Source: Rhizobium sp. Leaf306
GTDB taxonomy: Bacteria; Pseudomonadota; Alphaproteobacteria; Rhizobiales; Rhizobiaceae
Length of the DNA stretch: 64,000 nucleotides
NCBI RefSeq assembly: GCF_001423425.1
Contig: NZ_LMNX01000002.1
Coordinates: forward strand, 1,054,001-1,118,000
Direction: 5' to 3'
The notes under the pieces are model-generated. The model made no database searches. It had not been told where the DNA came from and saw only the letters and a program-made list of their open reading frames with translations. The position numbers were made by a program, and so were the translations under genes. Below, piece after piece: positions 19,331-28,378 of the stretch (within the stretch, counting starts at the first letter, position 1; every line of letters starts with the position of its first letter).

Positions 19331-19359
19331 TCTTTAGGCGGCTGTCATCAAAATGTCAA
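19331..19359 (-). promoter_or_regulatory. Probable rpsD promoter
   Basis: On the minus strand a perfect -35 TTGACA (19359-19354) is followed after 17 bases by TAAAGA (19336-19331) as a weak -10. Transcription would start near 19324, giving a leader of about 165 bases. The -35 and spacing are convincing; the -10 is poor, which is common in rhizobial promoters. Confidence 0.5.
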
Positions 19360-19381
19360 CAGCAGCCGCTTCGCTGCGGGC

Positions 19382-20905
19382 TTATTCCGCAGCAATCTTG
19401 AGATCGCCCTCATCAGGCGCTTCGGCACTGCCGGGCGCCGTTTCCGCCTGCAGCTCCGGAAACGCGACGATGCGCTTGCCGGTGAAGTCGGAATGGACCA
19501 CGACCAGCCCCTGCTCTTCAAAGTAGCCCAGCAGACGGCGTGCGCGGCGCGCGGAGTGCGTGCCGTAGGCGCGGGCAATGCGTGCATCGGACGGGCATGG
19601 TTCGCCGCCGAGTGCCGCCTTTGCCATCATCAGAAACACGCCCTGAAGATCATCCGAAACACTGTTCGACATGGACAGCACCGTCGTCCAGGCTTCGCTC
19701 GATGCCATCGCAGCATCGACGCCGGAACGGGCAATCGCCGTGCGGCGACGGAAATCGCTGAGTGACAGCGGCGGGCCCGGCAGACGACGCATGCGGGCGC
19801 GAACGAGGAAGTCCTGATAGAGAACCGCATCCGTTCGATAGGCAGATTGCGGATCATCGAGGATCTCCGCCATGACCGCCATCAGCCGATCCTCACGCTC
19901 CTCGACCGTAAGCACGGGCAGCGGCGTCCGCGGCTCGGCGGCAGCCGGCTGAAGGGAAGCAGGCGTCGAGCGCGAGAGTTCCGCCAGAATGTCCGTAGTC
20001 GGCCGTGGCGCCGGCGCCTGGCGGCGGTTCGCCGTCAAAGGCCGGGTGAATTCTTCTGGATCCGGCGTGAAGATGAGACCTTCGACATCCAGATGCGCAT
20101 CCGGCAGCGGCATCAGCTTCGGGCTGGACGAACGGGCCGATGTCTCGACATTGCCGATGATGATCGGCAGAGGCCGACGCGACAGAGCCGGACCGAGCGC
20201 GACGAAGTTGCCGCGCTTCAGATCGCGGAACATTTCCGCCTGACGCCGATCCATGCCGAGCAGGTCCGCGGCGCGGGCCATGTCAATATCGAGAAAGGTG
20301 CGGCCCATGAGGAAGTTGGAGGCCTCGGCCGCGACGTTCTTGGCAAGCTTTGCCAGGCGCTGCGTGGCGATGACACCAGCAAGACCGCGCTTACGGCCGC
20401 GGCACATCAGGTTGGTCATGGCCCCGAGCGACATCTTGCGGGCATCTTCGGAGACGTCGCCCCCGACGGATGGCGCAAACATCTGGGCTTCGTCGACCAC
20501 GACCAGAACCGGATACCAGTAGTCGCGATCGGCATCGAACAAGCCGTTCAAAAAGGCGGCGGCGGCGCGCATCTGCTCTTCGAGATCAAGGCCTTCGAGG
20601 GTCAGGACGCAGGACACGCGGTTCTTGCGGATACGGTTGGCAATGCCCGCGAGTTCGGCTTCGGTGCGCTCGCCATCGACCACGACATGACCGTACTTGT
20701 CGGCCAGCGTGACGAAATCACCTTCCGGATCGATCACGACCTGCTGGACCCACGGTGCGGACTGTTCCAGCAGCCGCCGCAGAAGATGCGACTTGCCCGA
20801 GCCCGAGTTGCCCTGGACGAGGAGACGCGTTGCCAGAAGCTCCTCGATATCGAGCTTGGCCGGATCACCCCCGGTCAGAGTTCCCATATCGATGCCGACC
20901 TGCAA
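19382..20905 (-). CDS. HerA/FtsK-like P-loop ATPase (DUF87-type)
   Basis: A 507-residue ATPase with Walker A GNSGSGKS (32-39) and Walker B VLVVVDEAQMF (Asp138-Glu139), both of the HerA/FtsK style. IDPEGDF, MTNLMCRGRKRGLAGVIATQRLAKL and NFVALGPALSRRP are typical of HerA-like helicases. The C-terminal 170 residues, after a proline-rich linker near 300-330, include a probable winged-helix element (ARAYGTHSARRARRLLGYFEEQGLVVV). Canonical HerA works with nuclease NurA in DNA end resection; no NurA-like gene is nearby. The start is probably TTG (GAGG seven bases upstream); an ATG at 20887 is an alternative. Confidence 0.85.
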   Translation of the reverse strand: MQVGIDMGTLTGGDPAKLDIEELLATRLLVQGNSGSGKSHLLRRLLEQSAPWVQQVVIDPEGDFVTLADKYGHVVVDGERTEAELAGIANRIRKNRVSCVLTLEGLDLEEQMRAAAAFLNGLFDADRDYWYPVLVVVDEAQMFAPSVGGDVSEDARKMSLGAMTNLMCRGRKRGLAGVIATQRLAKLAKNVAAEASNFLMGRTFLDIDMARAADLLGMDRRQAEMFRDLKRGNFVALGPALSRRPLPIIIGNVETSARSSSPKLMPLPDAHLDVEGLIFTPDPEEFTRPLTANRRQAPAPRPTTDILAELSRSTPASLQPAAAEPRTPLPVLTVEEREDRLMAVMAEILDDPQSAYRTDAVLYQDFLVRARMRRLPGPPLSLSDFRRRTAIARSGVDAAMASSEAWTTVLSMSNSVSDDLQGVFLMMAKAALGGEPCPSDARIARAYGTHSARRARRLLGYFEEQGLVVVHSDFTGKRIVAFPELQAETAPGSAEAPDEGDLKIAAE

Positions 20906-21017
20906 TGCCTTACCTCGTATGCCGTCTACACGCGGTCAAAGACCGCCCAAACATTCTCACTAACAGAGAAAGGGATTCGTTTCGCCGTGCAAGAGAGGAA
21001 ATGCACAGGCTTTGCGG

Positions 21018-21656
21018 TCAGGCCGCCGCCCGCTTGAAGCCGAGCGACAGAAGCCCTGCCCCGATCATCAGCGATCCACCGGTCCGGTTGACTATTTTCT
21101 GTACCTGTGGCCGGCGGATCTGGTTGCGGGCCAGGGAGGCGAGAAGCCCGTAGAGCGTGGCGTTGATCGTCGCCAGAACCAGAAACGTCACCTCGAAAAC
21201 AGCCATCTGAAAGAACAGCGGTTTTGACAGATCGAGAAACTGCGGCAGGAAGGCGACGAAGAACACGATGCCTTTCGGATTAAGCGCGGTGACCACGTAA
21301 GTGTGCAGCAGGATGCGCAACGGTCTGGCTTGCGGCAACTCCGCCTCGCCGGCTGCGACCTCTGGATCCATCACGGGTGCGCGCCACAGTTTGATGCCAA
21401 GATAGATGAGATAGGCGGCGCCCACCCATTTGAGGATCGTGAACAGCATCGCCGATGTGGCGAGCAAGGCGCCCAACCCCAGCATCGAGGCGGTCATTGC
21501 CGTGAAGTCCCCGAGTGCCACGCCAGCGACTGTCGCAGTCGCCACCTTTCGCCCGTGCGTCATCGCATAGGAGATCACGAGCAAAATCGTCGGTCCGGGA
21601 ATGGCCAGAAGAATGGCGGATGCGGCGACGAAGGCCAGCCAGTTTTCAATCGACAT
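21018..21656 (-). CDS. LysE/RhtB-family amino-acid exporter
   Basis: A 212-residue inner-membrane protein with about six hydrophobic helices. AIPGPTILLVISYAMTHGRKVATATVAGVALGDF is the family signature near the N-terminus, and LHTYVVTALNPKGIVFFVAFLPQFLD is the conserved central segment. The family exports amino acids such as lysine, homoserine or threonine; the substrate here is not determined. It is transcribed on the same strand as murI, 61 bases downstream. Confidence 0.92.
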   Translation of the reverse strand: MSIENWLAFVAASAILLAIPGPTILLVISYAMTHGRKVATATVAGVALGDFTAMTASMLGLGALLATSAMLFTILKWVGAAYLIYLGIKLWRAPVMDPEVAAGEAELPQARPLRILLHTYVVTALNPKGIVFFVAFLPQFLDLSKPLFFQMAVFEVTFLVLATINATLYGLLASLARNQIRRPQVQKIVNRTGGSLMIGAGLLSLGFKRAAA

Positions 21657-21717
21657 CGTGTCTGCTCCTGATCCGATAGGCCGAGCAAGCCACCGAATTC
21701 AGCCGATGACAAGAGGG

Positions 21718-22515
21718 CTAGACCCGCAAACCAAACCCTTGCATCAGCCGCTGCGTGGCGAAATCCGGATTGCCTGAGGTGAACACCGCGAAGTCGAATT
21801 CGCCGGGGTGTTGTGCACCCTCCAGAAGCGGCACCTTGCGCCGGGCCTGTCGGGCGATCGCTTCCGCCGGATCGAGCCAGTCGACCGGCCAGGGTGCCAG
21901 GCGGCGGAACAGGTTCGCCATGAAGGGATAATGCGTACAGGCGAGAACGACGATATCGGTCTTGCGGCCGTCCTTCTCGACGAAGCAGGGCATGATTTCG
22001 GCTAGGACAGCGTCGTCCGACAGGGTCTCGCCGCGGATATAGGCTTCCGCCATGCGGGCGAGGTTTTCCGATCCGACAAGCCGGACGTGGCACTGGGTGG
22101 CGAAGGACTGGATCAGATCACGCGTATAGGCGCGCTTGACGGTGCCGGGCGTTGCGAGGACGGACACGAGGCCGGAGCGGGTTCGCTCGGCTGCAGGCTT
22201 GATCGCCGGCACGGTGCCGACGAATGTCATTTCGGGAAACCGTTCCCGAAGCGCCGCCCCTGCCAGCGTGAACGCTGTATTGCAGGCGATGATGGAGATT
22301 TCCGGCTGGTAGTCGTTCAGCAGGCGCTCGAACTGCGACAGGATCCGCGCCGTCAGCGCCTCCTCCTCCCATCCGCCGTATGGGAAGCCCGCGTCGTCGG
22401 CGACATAGATGAAACCGCGCTCTGGCATCAGCACGCGCGCCTCACGCAGCACAGTCAGTCCGCCGATGCCCGAATCGAACATCAGCACCGGCTTCAGGTC
22501 ATTCGTCGCCGCCAT
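21718..22515 (-). CDS. murI: Glutamate racemase
   Basis: A 265-residue cofactor-independent racemase that makes D-glutamate for peptidoglycan. The motif FDSGIGGL (13-20), catalytic Cys78 in ACNTAF and Cys193 in LACTHYPF are all present. Full length for the family. The start overlaps the end of trmJ by 17 bases, so the two genes are co-transcribed. Confidence 0.96.
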   Translation of the reverse strand: MAATNDLKPVLMFDSGIGGLTVLREARVLMPERGFIYVADDAGFPYGGWEEEALTARILSQFERLLNDYQPEISIIACNTAFTLAGAALRERFPEMTFVGTVPAIKPAAERTRSGLVSVLATPGTVKRAYTRDLIQSFATQCHVRLVGSENLARMAEAYIRGETLSDDAVLAEIMPCFVEKDGRKTDIVVLACTHYPFMANLFRRLAPWPVDWLDPAEAIARQARRKVPLLEGAQHPGEFDFAVFTSGNPDFATQRLMQGFGLRV

Positions 22516-23338
22516 TGCCTTCGGTCTCCCCGGTCACGTCGGCCTTCTTCTGCCTCGGCGTCGTTTTTCGTGGCCATTGACGAGGAAAGGCATCCAGCGA
22601 TTTGATCACGCCGCGAAACACGCTGACTTCCTGCTCCGAAAAGCTCCGCCGCGAAAGGACCGCGCGCAGATTGTCGATCATCTTCGGCTTCTTCTCAGGC
22701 GGATGGAAGTAGCCTCGGGCATCGAGCGCTTCCTCGATCTGCTCGAACATGCCGAACACTTGGTCCTTCGTCGAGGGCCGCTGCTCGATCGGCTGGAAGC
22801 GGGTTTCCTCGATATCGTCCATGCCGGATTTCATCCAGTCATAGGACATCAGCAAAACCGCCTGGGCGATATTGAGCGAGGCGAAGGCCGGATTGACCGG
22901 GAAGGTGACGATCTCGTCGGCGAGCGCCACCTCTTCGTTGCTCAAACCCCAGCGTTCGCGGCCAAACAGAATGCCGGTCTTTTCACCTGCCTTGAATTTC
23001 TCACGCAATGTGGACGCCGCATAGACCGGTGACCGAACGGGCTTGAAGCCGTAGCGTTCGCGCGCCGTCGTGGCATAGACGAAGTTCAGGTCGCGGGTCG
23101 CGTCTTCCAGCGTCTCGAAGACGACGGCTCCATCGATGACGTGGTCAGCCTTCGACGCGGCAGACCTCGCCTTCTCGTTTGGCCAACCATCACGAGGACT
23201 GACGAGGCGCAGTTCCGCCAAGCCGAAATTGGCCATGGCGCGCGCCACCATGCCGATGTTTTCGCCCAGTTGCGGTTCCACCAGAATGATGGCCGGGCCC
23301 TCGGCAATGAGCTCGCGCTCGCTATTCGTACCTGACAT
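22499..23338 (-). CDS. trmJ: TrmJ-type tRNA 2'-O-methyltransferase (SPOUT family)
   Basis: A 279-residue TrmH-group SPOUT methyltransferase. [24 protein letters not shown] at the N-terminus, [17 protein letters not shown], and [23 protein letters not shown] are the three conserved motifs (SAM knot). TrmJ modifies position 32 of the tRNA anticodon loop. The C-terminal 100 residues are helical, as in TrmJ, and end in an acidic/polar tail. TrmJ is the best fit, but another TrmH-family target cannot be excluded. Confidence 0.88.
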   Translation of the reverse strand: MSGTNSERELIAEGPAIILVEPQLGENIGMVARAMANFGLAELRLVSPRDGWPNEKARSAASKADHVIDGAVVFETLEDATRDLNFVYATTARERYGFKPVRSPVYAASTLREKFKAGEKTGILFGRERWGLSNEEVALADEIVTFPVNPAFASLNIAQAVLLMSYDWMKSGMDDIEETRFQPIEQRPSTKDQVFGMFEQIEEALDARGYFHPPEKKPKMIDNLRAVLSRRSFSEQEVSVFRGVIKSLDAFPRQWPRKTTPRQKKADVTGETEGNGGDE

Positions 23339-23419
23339 CGCTTAATCCCAACAATTTCAGGCTGGGCAGATAGCCGCCGGATGGATGAAGAGCAAGGCTT
23401 TCAGAAGGTTTGCTTCCCT

Positions 23420-23950
23420 CTACTCGCCCTTGGCGATTGATTGCATCTCTTCGACGAGCGAATCGCTTTCATTCTCGACAACGCGGTGGATGTCCTTGAT
23501 GACCGGCTTGCCGTCTTCCTCGATCACGTCGAAATGCACTTCCGAAACGCTGTCCTTCATTTCCGCATCATCGATGCAGGCCCACTGCTTGAACGTGACC
23601 TTCACATCCGACACGCCATTTGCCGCCGGTGCCGGCACGATGGTGACGTCCTTCAGCGGGCAGCCGTCCTGCGAACTCGTGACGACGTCGTAGCCGAACG
23701 GATCGCCGGGGGCATTGTTTTCGGTTTCGTAAGCGGGGTGCTTGGACGCTTCCGAGTAGGCAGTCTGGAACGACTTGCTAAAATTCTGCTGGATCGGCTC
23801 GGGATCGAACAGCGACTTCCAGTCACTATCTACCGTATTCCAGTTGTCTTCGGTGATCTTCATCACCGCCTTTACCGGATCGGTCACATCCGCCGCCAGA
23901 ACGCCGGTGGAAATCAGGGTGAAGAGAGAAAGAAGCGGGAGTATCCGCAT
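23420..23950 (-). CDS. Predicted secreted protein, unknown function
   Basis: About 176 residues. The signal peptide MRILPLLSLFTLISTGVLA is cut before ADVTDP. The mature part is acidic and contains a likely disulfide pair (DGCPLKD and WACIDD), with a repeated VTFKQ / VHFDVIEEDGKPVI beta-rich pattern that suggests a small periplasmic beta domain. The frame is open further upstream, but the signal peptide defines the start; its ribosome-binding site is weak. Monocistronic between trmJ and icd. No named family recognised. Confidence 0.72.
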   Translation of the reverse strand: MRILPLLSLFTLISTGVLAADVTDPVKAVMKITEDNWNTVDSDWKSLFDPEPIQQNFSKSFQTAYSEASKHPAYETENNAPGDPFGYDVVTSSQDGCPLKDVTIVPAPAANGVSDVKVTFKQWACIDDAEMKDSVSEVHFDVIEEDGKPVIKDIHRVVENESDSLVEEMQSIAKGE

Positions 23951-24192
23951 ATCATAGATCCAGTGCTGCGATGAGTTTTGGCGGACATTACGCCGCGCCC
24001 GATGTTTGGCAATGCTCAATCTTGAGGGCCAATTTCAGGCAGTATGATGATGGCGAGCGCATGTTCCAATTTTCTAACCGAATCGCGCCATATCAGACCG
24101 CACCATCTTTGCGTTCTCTTCCCCGCGATGCTATAGCGCCCCCGTTGATCATTTTTGAGGCCTAAACGGCCCATTACGGCAAGAGGAAGTCC

Positions 24193-25407
24193 ATGCAGAA
24201 GATCAAGGTAGCGAACCCGGTCGTCGATCTCGACGGCGACGAGATGACCCGCATCATATGGCAGCTCATCAAGGACAAGCTGATCCTTCCCTATCTCGAT
24301 CTCGACATCGAATATTACGACCTTTCCGTCGAGAACCGTGATGCGACGAACGACCAGGTCACCGTCGATGCGGCTCACGCAATCAAGAAGCACGGCGTCG
24401 GCATCAAGTGCGCGACGATCACGCCGGACGAAGACCGCGTGAAGGAATTCAATCTCAAGCAGATGTGGAAGAGCCCGAACGGCACGATCCGCAACATCCT
24501 CGGCGGCGTTATCTTCCGCGAGCCGATCATCTGCCAGAACGTGCCGCGCCTCGTTCCCGGCTGGACCAAGCCGATCGTTGTCGGACGCCATGCTTTCGGC
24601 GACCAGTACAAGGCGACCGATTTCAAGTTCCCCGGCAAGGGCAAGCTGACGATCAAGTTCGTCGGTGAAGACGGCCAGGTTATCGAAAAGGACGTGTTCG
24701 ACGCCCCAGGCGCCGGCGTTGCCATGGCGATGTACAACCTCGACGAATCGATCCGCGAATTCGCGCGCGCTTCGATGATGTACGGCCTGATGCGGAAGTG
24801 GCCGGTCTACCTGTCGACCAAGAACACCATCCTCAAGGCCTATGACGGCCGCTTCAAGGATATCTTTGAAGAAGTTTACCAGGCTGAATTCAAGGCGAAG
24901 TTCGCCGAAATCGGCATCACCTACGAACACCGCCTGATCGACGACATGGTCGCATCGGCTCTGAAGTGGTCCGGCGGTTACGTCTGGGCGTGCAAGAACT
25001 ACGACGGCGACGTCCAGTCCGACACAGTTGCGCAGGGCTTCGGCTCGCTCGGCCTGATGACCTCGGTTCTCTTGTCGCCGGATGGCCGCACGGTCGAAGC
25101 CGAAGCTGCGCATGGCACGGTAACGCGCCACTACCGCCAGCACCAGAAGGGCCAGGAAACCTCGACGAACTCGATCGCCTCGATCTTCGCCTGGACCCGT
25201 GGCCTCGCGCACCGTGCGAAGCTGGATGACAACGCCGAACTGGCAACCTTTGCCACCACGCTCGAAACCGTCTGCGTCGACACGGTCGAACAGGGCTACA
25301 TGACCAAGGATCTGGCGCTTCTGATCGGCCCGGAACAGCCTTGGCTGTCCACGACTGCCTTCCTCGACAAGATCGATGAAAACCTGAAGACGGCCATGGC
25401 TGCCTAA
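24193..25407 (+). CDS. icd: NADP-dependent isocitrate dehydrogenase (dimeric, eukaryote-like type)
   Basis: A 404-residue enzyme converting isocitrate to 2-oxoglutarate, producing NADPH in the TCA cycle. The sequence is of the type shared by rhizobia and eukaryotic IDH1/2: [43 protein letters not shown], and the metal-binding/signature region [44 protein letters not shown] contains the NADP-binding residues. GAGGAAG precedes the ATG by about seven bases. A strong terminator follows. Confidence 0.98.
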   Translation: MQKIKVANPVVDLDGDEMTRIIWQLIKDKLILPYLDLDIEYYDLSVENRDATNDQVTVDAAHAIKKHGVGIKCATITPDEDRVKEFNLKQMWKSPNGTIRNILGGVIFREPIICQNVPRLVPGWTKPIVVGRHAFGDQYKATDFKFPGKGKLTIKFVGEDGQVIEKDVFDAPGAGVAMAMYNLDESIREFARASMMYGLMRKWPVYLSTKNTILKAYDGRFKDIFEEVYQAEFKAKFAEIGITYEHRLIDDMVASALKWSGGYVWACKNYDGDVQSDTVAQGFGSLGLMTSVLLSPDGRTVEAEAAHGTVTRHYRQHQKGQETSTNSIASIFAWTRGLAHRAKLDDNAELATFATTLETVCVDTVEQGYMTKDLALLIGPEQPWLSTTAFLDKIDENLKTAMAA

Positions 25408-25433
25408 GCCTCATCTCTTCAGTAGAATTCGGC

Positions 25434-25467
25434 AAACGGCGGGGTATACTCCCCGCCGTTTCTGTTT
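25434..25467 (+). terminator. Rho-independent terminator of icd
   Basis: An 11-bp stem (AAACGGCGGGG / CCCCGCCGTTT) with a 6-base loop is followed by TCTGTTTTTT. It ends just before the ribosome-binding site of the next gene. Confidence 0.88.
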
Positions 25468-25486
25468 TTTGCTCGAGGAGATGCCC

Positions 25487-25930
25487 GTGACGACAATCCG
25501 CCCGCTTGAGCCTGCCGACCGTGCCGCATGGGAACCCCTGTTCAGAGCCTATCTCGAGTTCTACGAGTCGGAACTGCCGAAAGAACAGTACGACATCACG
25601 TGGTCCCGCTTTCACCATGATGACGAGCCCCTGCAGGCACTTGGCGCTTTCGACGAGAACGGGCAGATGGTCGGCATCGTGCATGTCGTCTTCCACCGCT
25701 CGACCTGGTTACCTGACATGACCTGCTATCTGCAGGACCTCTACGTCGACAGCAGCCAGCGTGGACGCGGCGTGGGGGAAGCCCTGATCGAGAAGGTGGC
25801 ACTGCTCGCGCGCGACCAGAATGCCGGTCGGCTCTACTGGCTGACGCAGGAAGACAACACAGCCGCGAGGCGTCTCTATGACCGTGTCGCTGTGGCGCCA
25901 GGGTTTATCCAGTATCGCAAGCCGCTTTGA
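25487..25930 (+). CDS. GNAT-family N-acetyltransferase
   Basis: A 147-residue acetyltransferase. The acetyl-CoA-binding motif A is LYVDSSQRGRGVGEALIEKV, followed by RLYWLTQEDNTAARRLYDRVA. The opening TTIRPLEPADRAAWEPLFRAYLEFY is common to small GNATs. The GTG at 25487 is the best start because GAGGAG lies six bases upstream; the ATG at 25481 would directly abut that site. The substrate is unknown. Confidence 0.88.
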   Translation: MTTIRPLEPADRAAWEPLFRAYLEFYESELPKEQYDITWSRFHHDDEPLQALGAFDENGQMVGIVHVVFHRSTWLPDMTCYLQDLYVDSSQRGRGVGEALIEKVALLARDQNAGRLYWLTQEDNTAARRLYDRVAVAPGFIQYRKPL

Positions 25931-26155
25931 GAGACGCTTCCAGCAAGGCGGCTTAAACCGGACTTTGAGCAGTATTCCTGCCGGGTTTCACAGCGATACC
26001 TCGCGTTCCGCCGATGACACCGACAATGCTGCACGGCTTAATTAGTTGCGGTTTATCAATACTCTACAATTAATGATGAACCAACATGCTAGTTGTCTGC
26101 GGTTATGGAAATGATAGATGTTCCCTACCCCAATTCTGGGTTGAGGGACACTACC

Positions 26156-26494
26156 GTGAGAAAGACTGTACTTATTGCGGCCGCTGCACTGGCGGCTCTT
26201 TTTGCATGCACCACTACATCCAACGCCTCGGATCTCGTCTTTACCTTGAAGAACAAGACCAGCGGCACGCTTGAGCGTTTCTATACGTCGCCCGTCGGTG
26301 TTGACGACTGGGAAGAAGATGTGTTCGGCAAGGATGTTCTCGAGCCCGGCGAGAGTATCGAGATCACCATCGCTGACGGTCGCAGGGTCTGCAAATACGA
26401 TCTGCGCTTCGAGTTCACCGAGGATTCAGGCCTCGAGGACCTCGAGGACTCGCAGGACCTCTGCAAGATGGGATCCTACACGATCCACGAGTGA
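26156..26494 (+). CDS. Small secreted acidic protein, unknown function
   Basis: A 112-residue exported protein starting with GTG (GAGGGA seven bases upstream). The N-terminus RKTVLIAAAALAALFA is a signal peptide; cleavage after SNA (residue 24) is likely, although Cys18 gives a poor lipobox. The mature part is acidic: a ERFYTSPVGVDDWEEDVFG segment, then VLEPGESIEITIADGRRVCKYDLRFEF and DLCKMGSYTIHE. The two mature cysteines could form a disulfide. I recall similar small proteins in rhizobia and other bacteria but no assigned function. Confidence 0.78.
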   Translation: MRKTVLIAAAALAALFACTTTSNASDLVFTLKNKTSGTLERFYTSPVGVDDWEEDVFGKDVLEPGESIEITIADGRRVCKYDLRFEFTEDSGLEDLEDSQDLCKMGSYTIHE

Positions 26495-26500
26495 CACCGT

Positions 26501-26528
26501 GCCTACATCACCACCCGGTGATGTAGGC
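26501..26528. terminator. Perfect 12-bp hairpin between convergent genes
   Basis: GCCTACATCACC / GGTGATGTAGGC with a 4-base loop lies seven bases after the stop of the small secreted protein and 42 bases from the stop of the convergent ABC-F gene. No T-run follows on either side, so it may stabilise messages or act with Rho. Confidence 0.55.
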
Positions 26529-26569
26529 TGCTCACTGTGACTCCTCACGATGCGTCGGTTGGTCCAGGA

Positions 26570-28192
26570 TCAGCTTGCGAGACCCGGCGCCTCGTAACCC
26601 GTGCGTTCGACATATTCCGTGTAGCCGCCATCGAAACGATGAACGCCGTCCGCGGTCACTTCCAACACCCGGTTGGACAGCTCGGCCAGAAAATGCCGGT
26701 CATGGCTGACGAACAGCATCGTGCCGTCATAGTCGGCGAGCGCCTTGATCAGCATTTCCTTGGTATCGAGATCCAGGTGGTTGGTGGGCTCGTCCAGCAC
26801 CAGGAAATTCGGCGGATCAAACAGCATGGCCGCCATGACGAGACGGGCCTTTTCTCCGCCGGACAGAACCCGGCATCTCTTCTCCACGTCATCGCCTGAA
26901 AAGCCGAAGCATCCGGCAAGGGTGCGAAGCGCGCCCTGCCCGGCCCGCGGGAACTCGGACTCCAGCCATTCGAACACGGTCTGCTCGCCATCCAGCACAT
27001 CCATGGCATGCTGGGCGAAATAGCCCATCTTGACACTGGCGCCGATCGCGACGGATCCGACGTCGGGTGCCGCCGAACCTGCGATCAGCTTGAGAAGGGT
27101 CGATTTGCCAGCGCCGTTGATGCCCATGATGCACCAGCGTTCCTTGCGGCGGATCATGAAATCCAGTCCGTCATAGATCACGCGGCTGCCATAGGCCTTG
27201 TGGACACCCTTGAGGTTTGCAACATCCTCACCGGAACGCGGTGCCTGCTGGAATTCGAAGGCGACCGTCTGGCGGCGGCGCGGCGGTTCCACCCGCTCGA
27301 TCTTGTCGAGCTTCTTCACACGGCTCTGCACCTGGGCTGCGTGCGACGCGCGCGCCTTGAAGCGCTCGATGAACTTGATCTCTTTGGCCAGCATCGCCTG
27401 CTGCCGCTCGAACTGGGCCAGCTGCTGCTTCTCGTTCTGCGCCCGCTGCTGTTCGTAAAAGCCGTAATCGCCGGCATAGGTGTTGAGCGATCCGGCATCG
27501 ATCTCGATGATCTTGTTGACGATCCGGTTCATGAACTCACGGTCATGCGAGGTCATCAGCAAGGCGCCGTCGTAGTTCTTGAGGAACTCCTCAAGCCAGA
27601 TCAGGCTTTCGAGATCCAGGTGGTTGGACGGTTCGTCCAGCAGCATGACGTCCGGGCGCATCAAGAGGATGCGGGCAAGCGCCACGCGCATCTTCCATCC
27701 GCCGGACAGTTTGCCGACGTCGCCGTCCATCATCTCTTCGCTGAAGGAGAGGCCTGCCAGAACCTCGCGAGCGCGGCTTTCCAGCCCATAGCCGTCCAGC
27801 TCCTCGTAACGCGCCTGTACCTCGCCATAGCGATCGATGATGGCATCCATCTCGTCCATCCGGTCGGGATCGACCATCGCGGCTTCGAGCGAGCGCAGTT
27901 CGGCGGCAACGCTGCTGACTGGCCCTGCCCCGTCCATCACCTCGGTGACGGCGCTGACGCCCGACATTTCTCCGACGTCCTGATTGAAATAGCCGATCGT
28001 CACATGCTTCTCGACCGTGACCTGTCCCTCATCGGGCAGTTCCTGGCCGGTGATCATCCGGAACAGAGTCGTCTTGCCCGCCCCGTTCGGGCCAACGAGA
28101 CCGATCTTTTCGCCGCGGTTCAGGGCCGCAGAGGTCTCAATGTAGAGAATGCGGGAACTGTTGGACTTGCTGATATTCTCGATGCGGATCAT
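26570..28192 (-). CDS. ABC-F family ATPase
   Basis: A 540-residue protein with two ATP-binding cassettes and no membrane segment. Cassette 1 has Walker A GPNGAGKT (34-41), signature LSGGWKMR and Walker B VMLLDEPSNHLD. Cassette 2 has GINGAGKS, LSGGEKAR and FLVLDEPTNHLD. The linker between them (about residues 240-320) is the helical arm, rich in Q, K and R (QQRAQNEKQQLAQFERQQ). ABC-F proteins act on ribosomes. The long C-terminal coiled coil of Uup is missing, so Uup is unlikely; I do not assign a subtype. Confidence 0.92.
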   Translation of the reverse strand: MIRIENISKSNSSRILYIETSAALNRGEKIGLVGPNGAGKTTLFRMITGQELPDEGQVTVEKHVTIGYFNQDVGEMSGVSAVTEVMDGAGPVSSVAAELRSLEAAMVDPDRMDEMDAIIDRYGEVQARYEELDGYGLESRAREVLAGLSFSEEMMDGDVGKLSGGWKMRVALARILLMRPDVMLLDEPSNHLDLESLIWLEEFLKNYDGALLMTSHDREFMNRIVNKIIEIDAGSLNTYAGDYGFYEQQRAQNEKQQLAQFERQQAMLAKEIKFIERFKARASHAAQVQSRVKKLDKIERVEPPRRRQTVAFEFQQAPRSGEDVANLKGVHKAYGSRVIYDGLDFMIRRKERWCIMGINGAGKSTLLKLIAGSAAPDVGSVAIGASVKMGYFAQHAMDVLDGEQTVFEWLESEFPRAGQGALRTLAGCFGFSGDDVEKRCRVLSGGEKARLVMAAMLFDPPNFLVLDEPTNHLDLDTKEMLIKALADYDGTMLFVSHDRHFLAELSNRVLEVTADGVHRFDGGYTEYVERTGYEAPGLAS

Positions 28193-28325
28193 GGCTGCCG
28201 GAAAGTGAGGACGCGTTCGGCGAGCCTTATGTCACGGGATGGGTCGGATGTCTTGGGGTTTCAGGATGCCGCCAGCCGGATGCATTCATGTTGATTTCGC
28301 AAGCAGCCGTGATGCAACACAACGC

Positions 28326-28353
28326 AAAAGGCCGAGCAGTTTCCTGCCCGGCC
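28326..28353 (-). terminator. Rho-independent terminator of tig
   Basis: On the minus strand GGCCGGGCAG-GAAA-CTGCTCGGCC (one wobble pair) is followed by TTTTGCGTT, about 25 bases after the trigger factor stop. Confidence 0.75.
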
Positions 28354-28378
28354 CTTCGTCAATTCGTATTTTAGAAGA

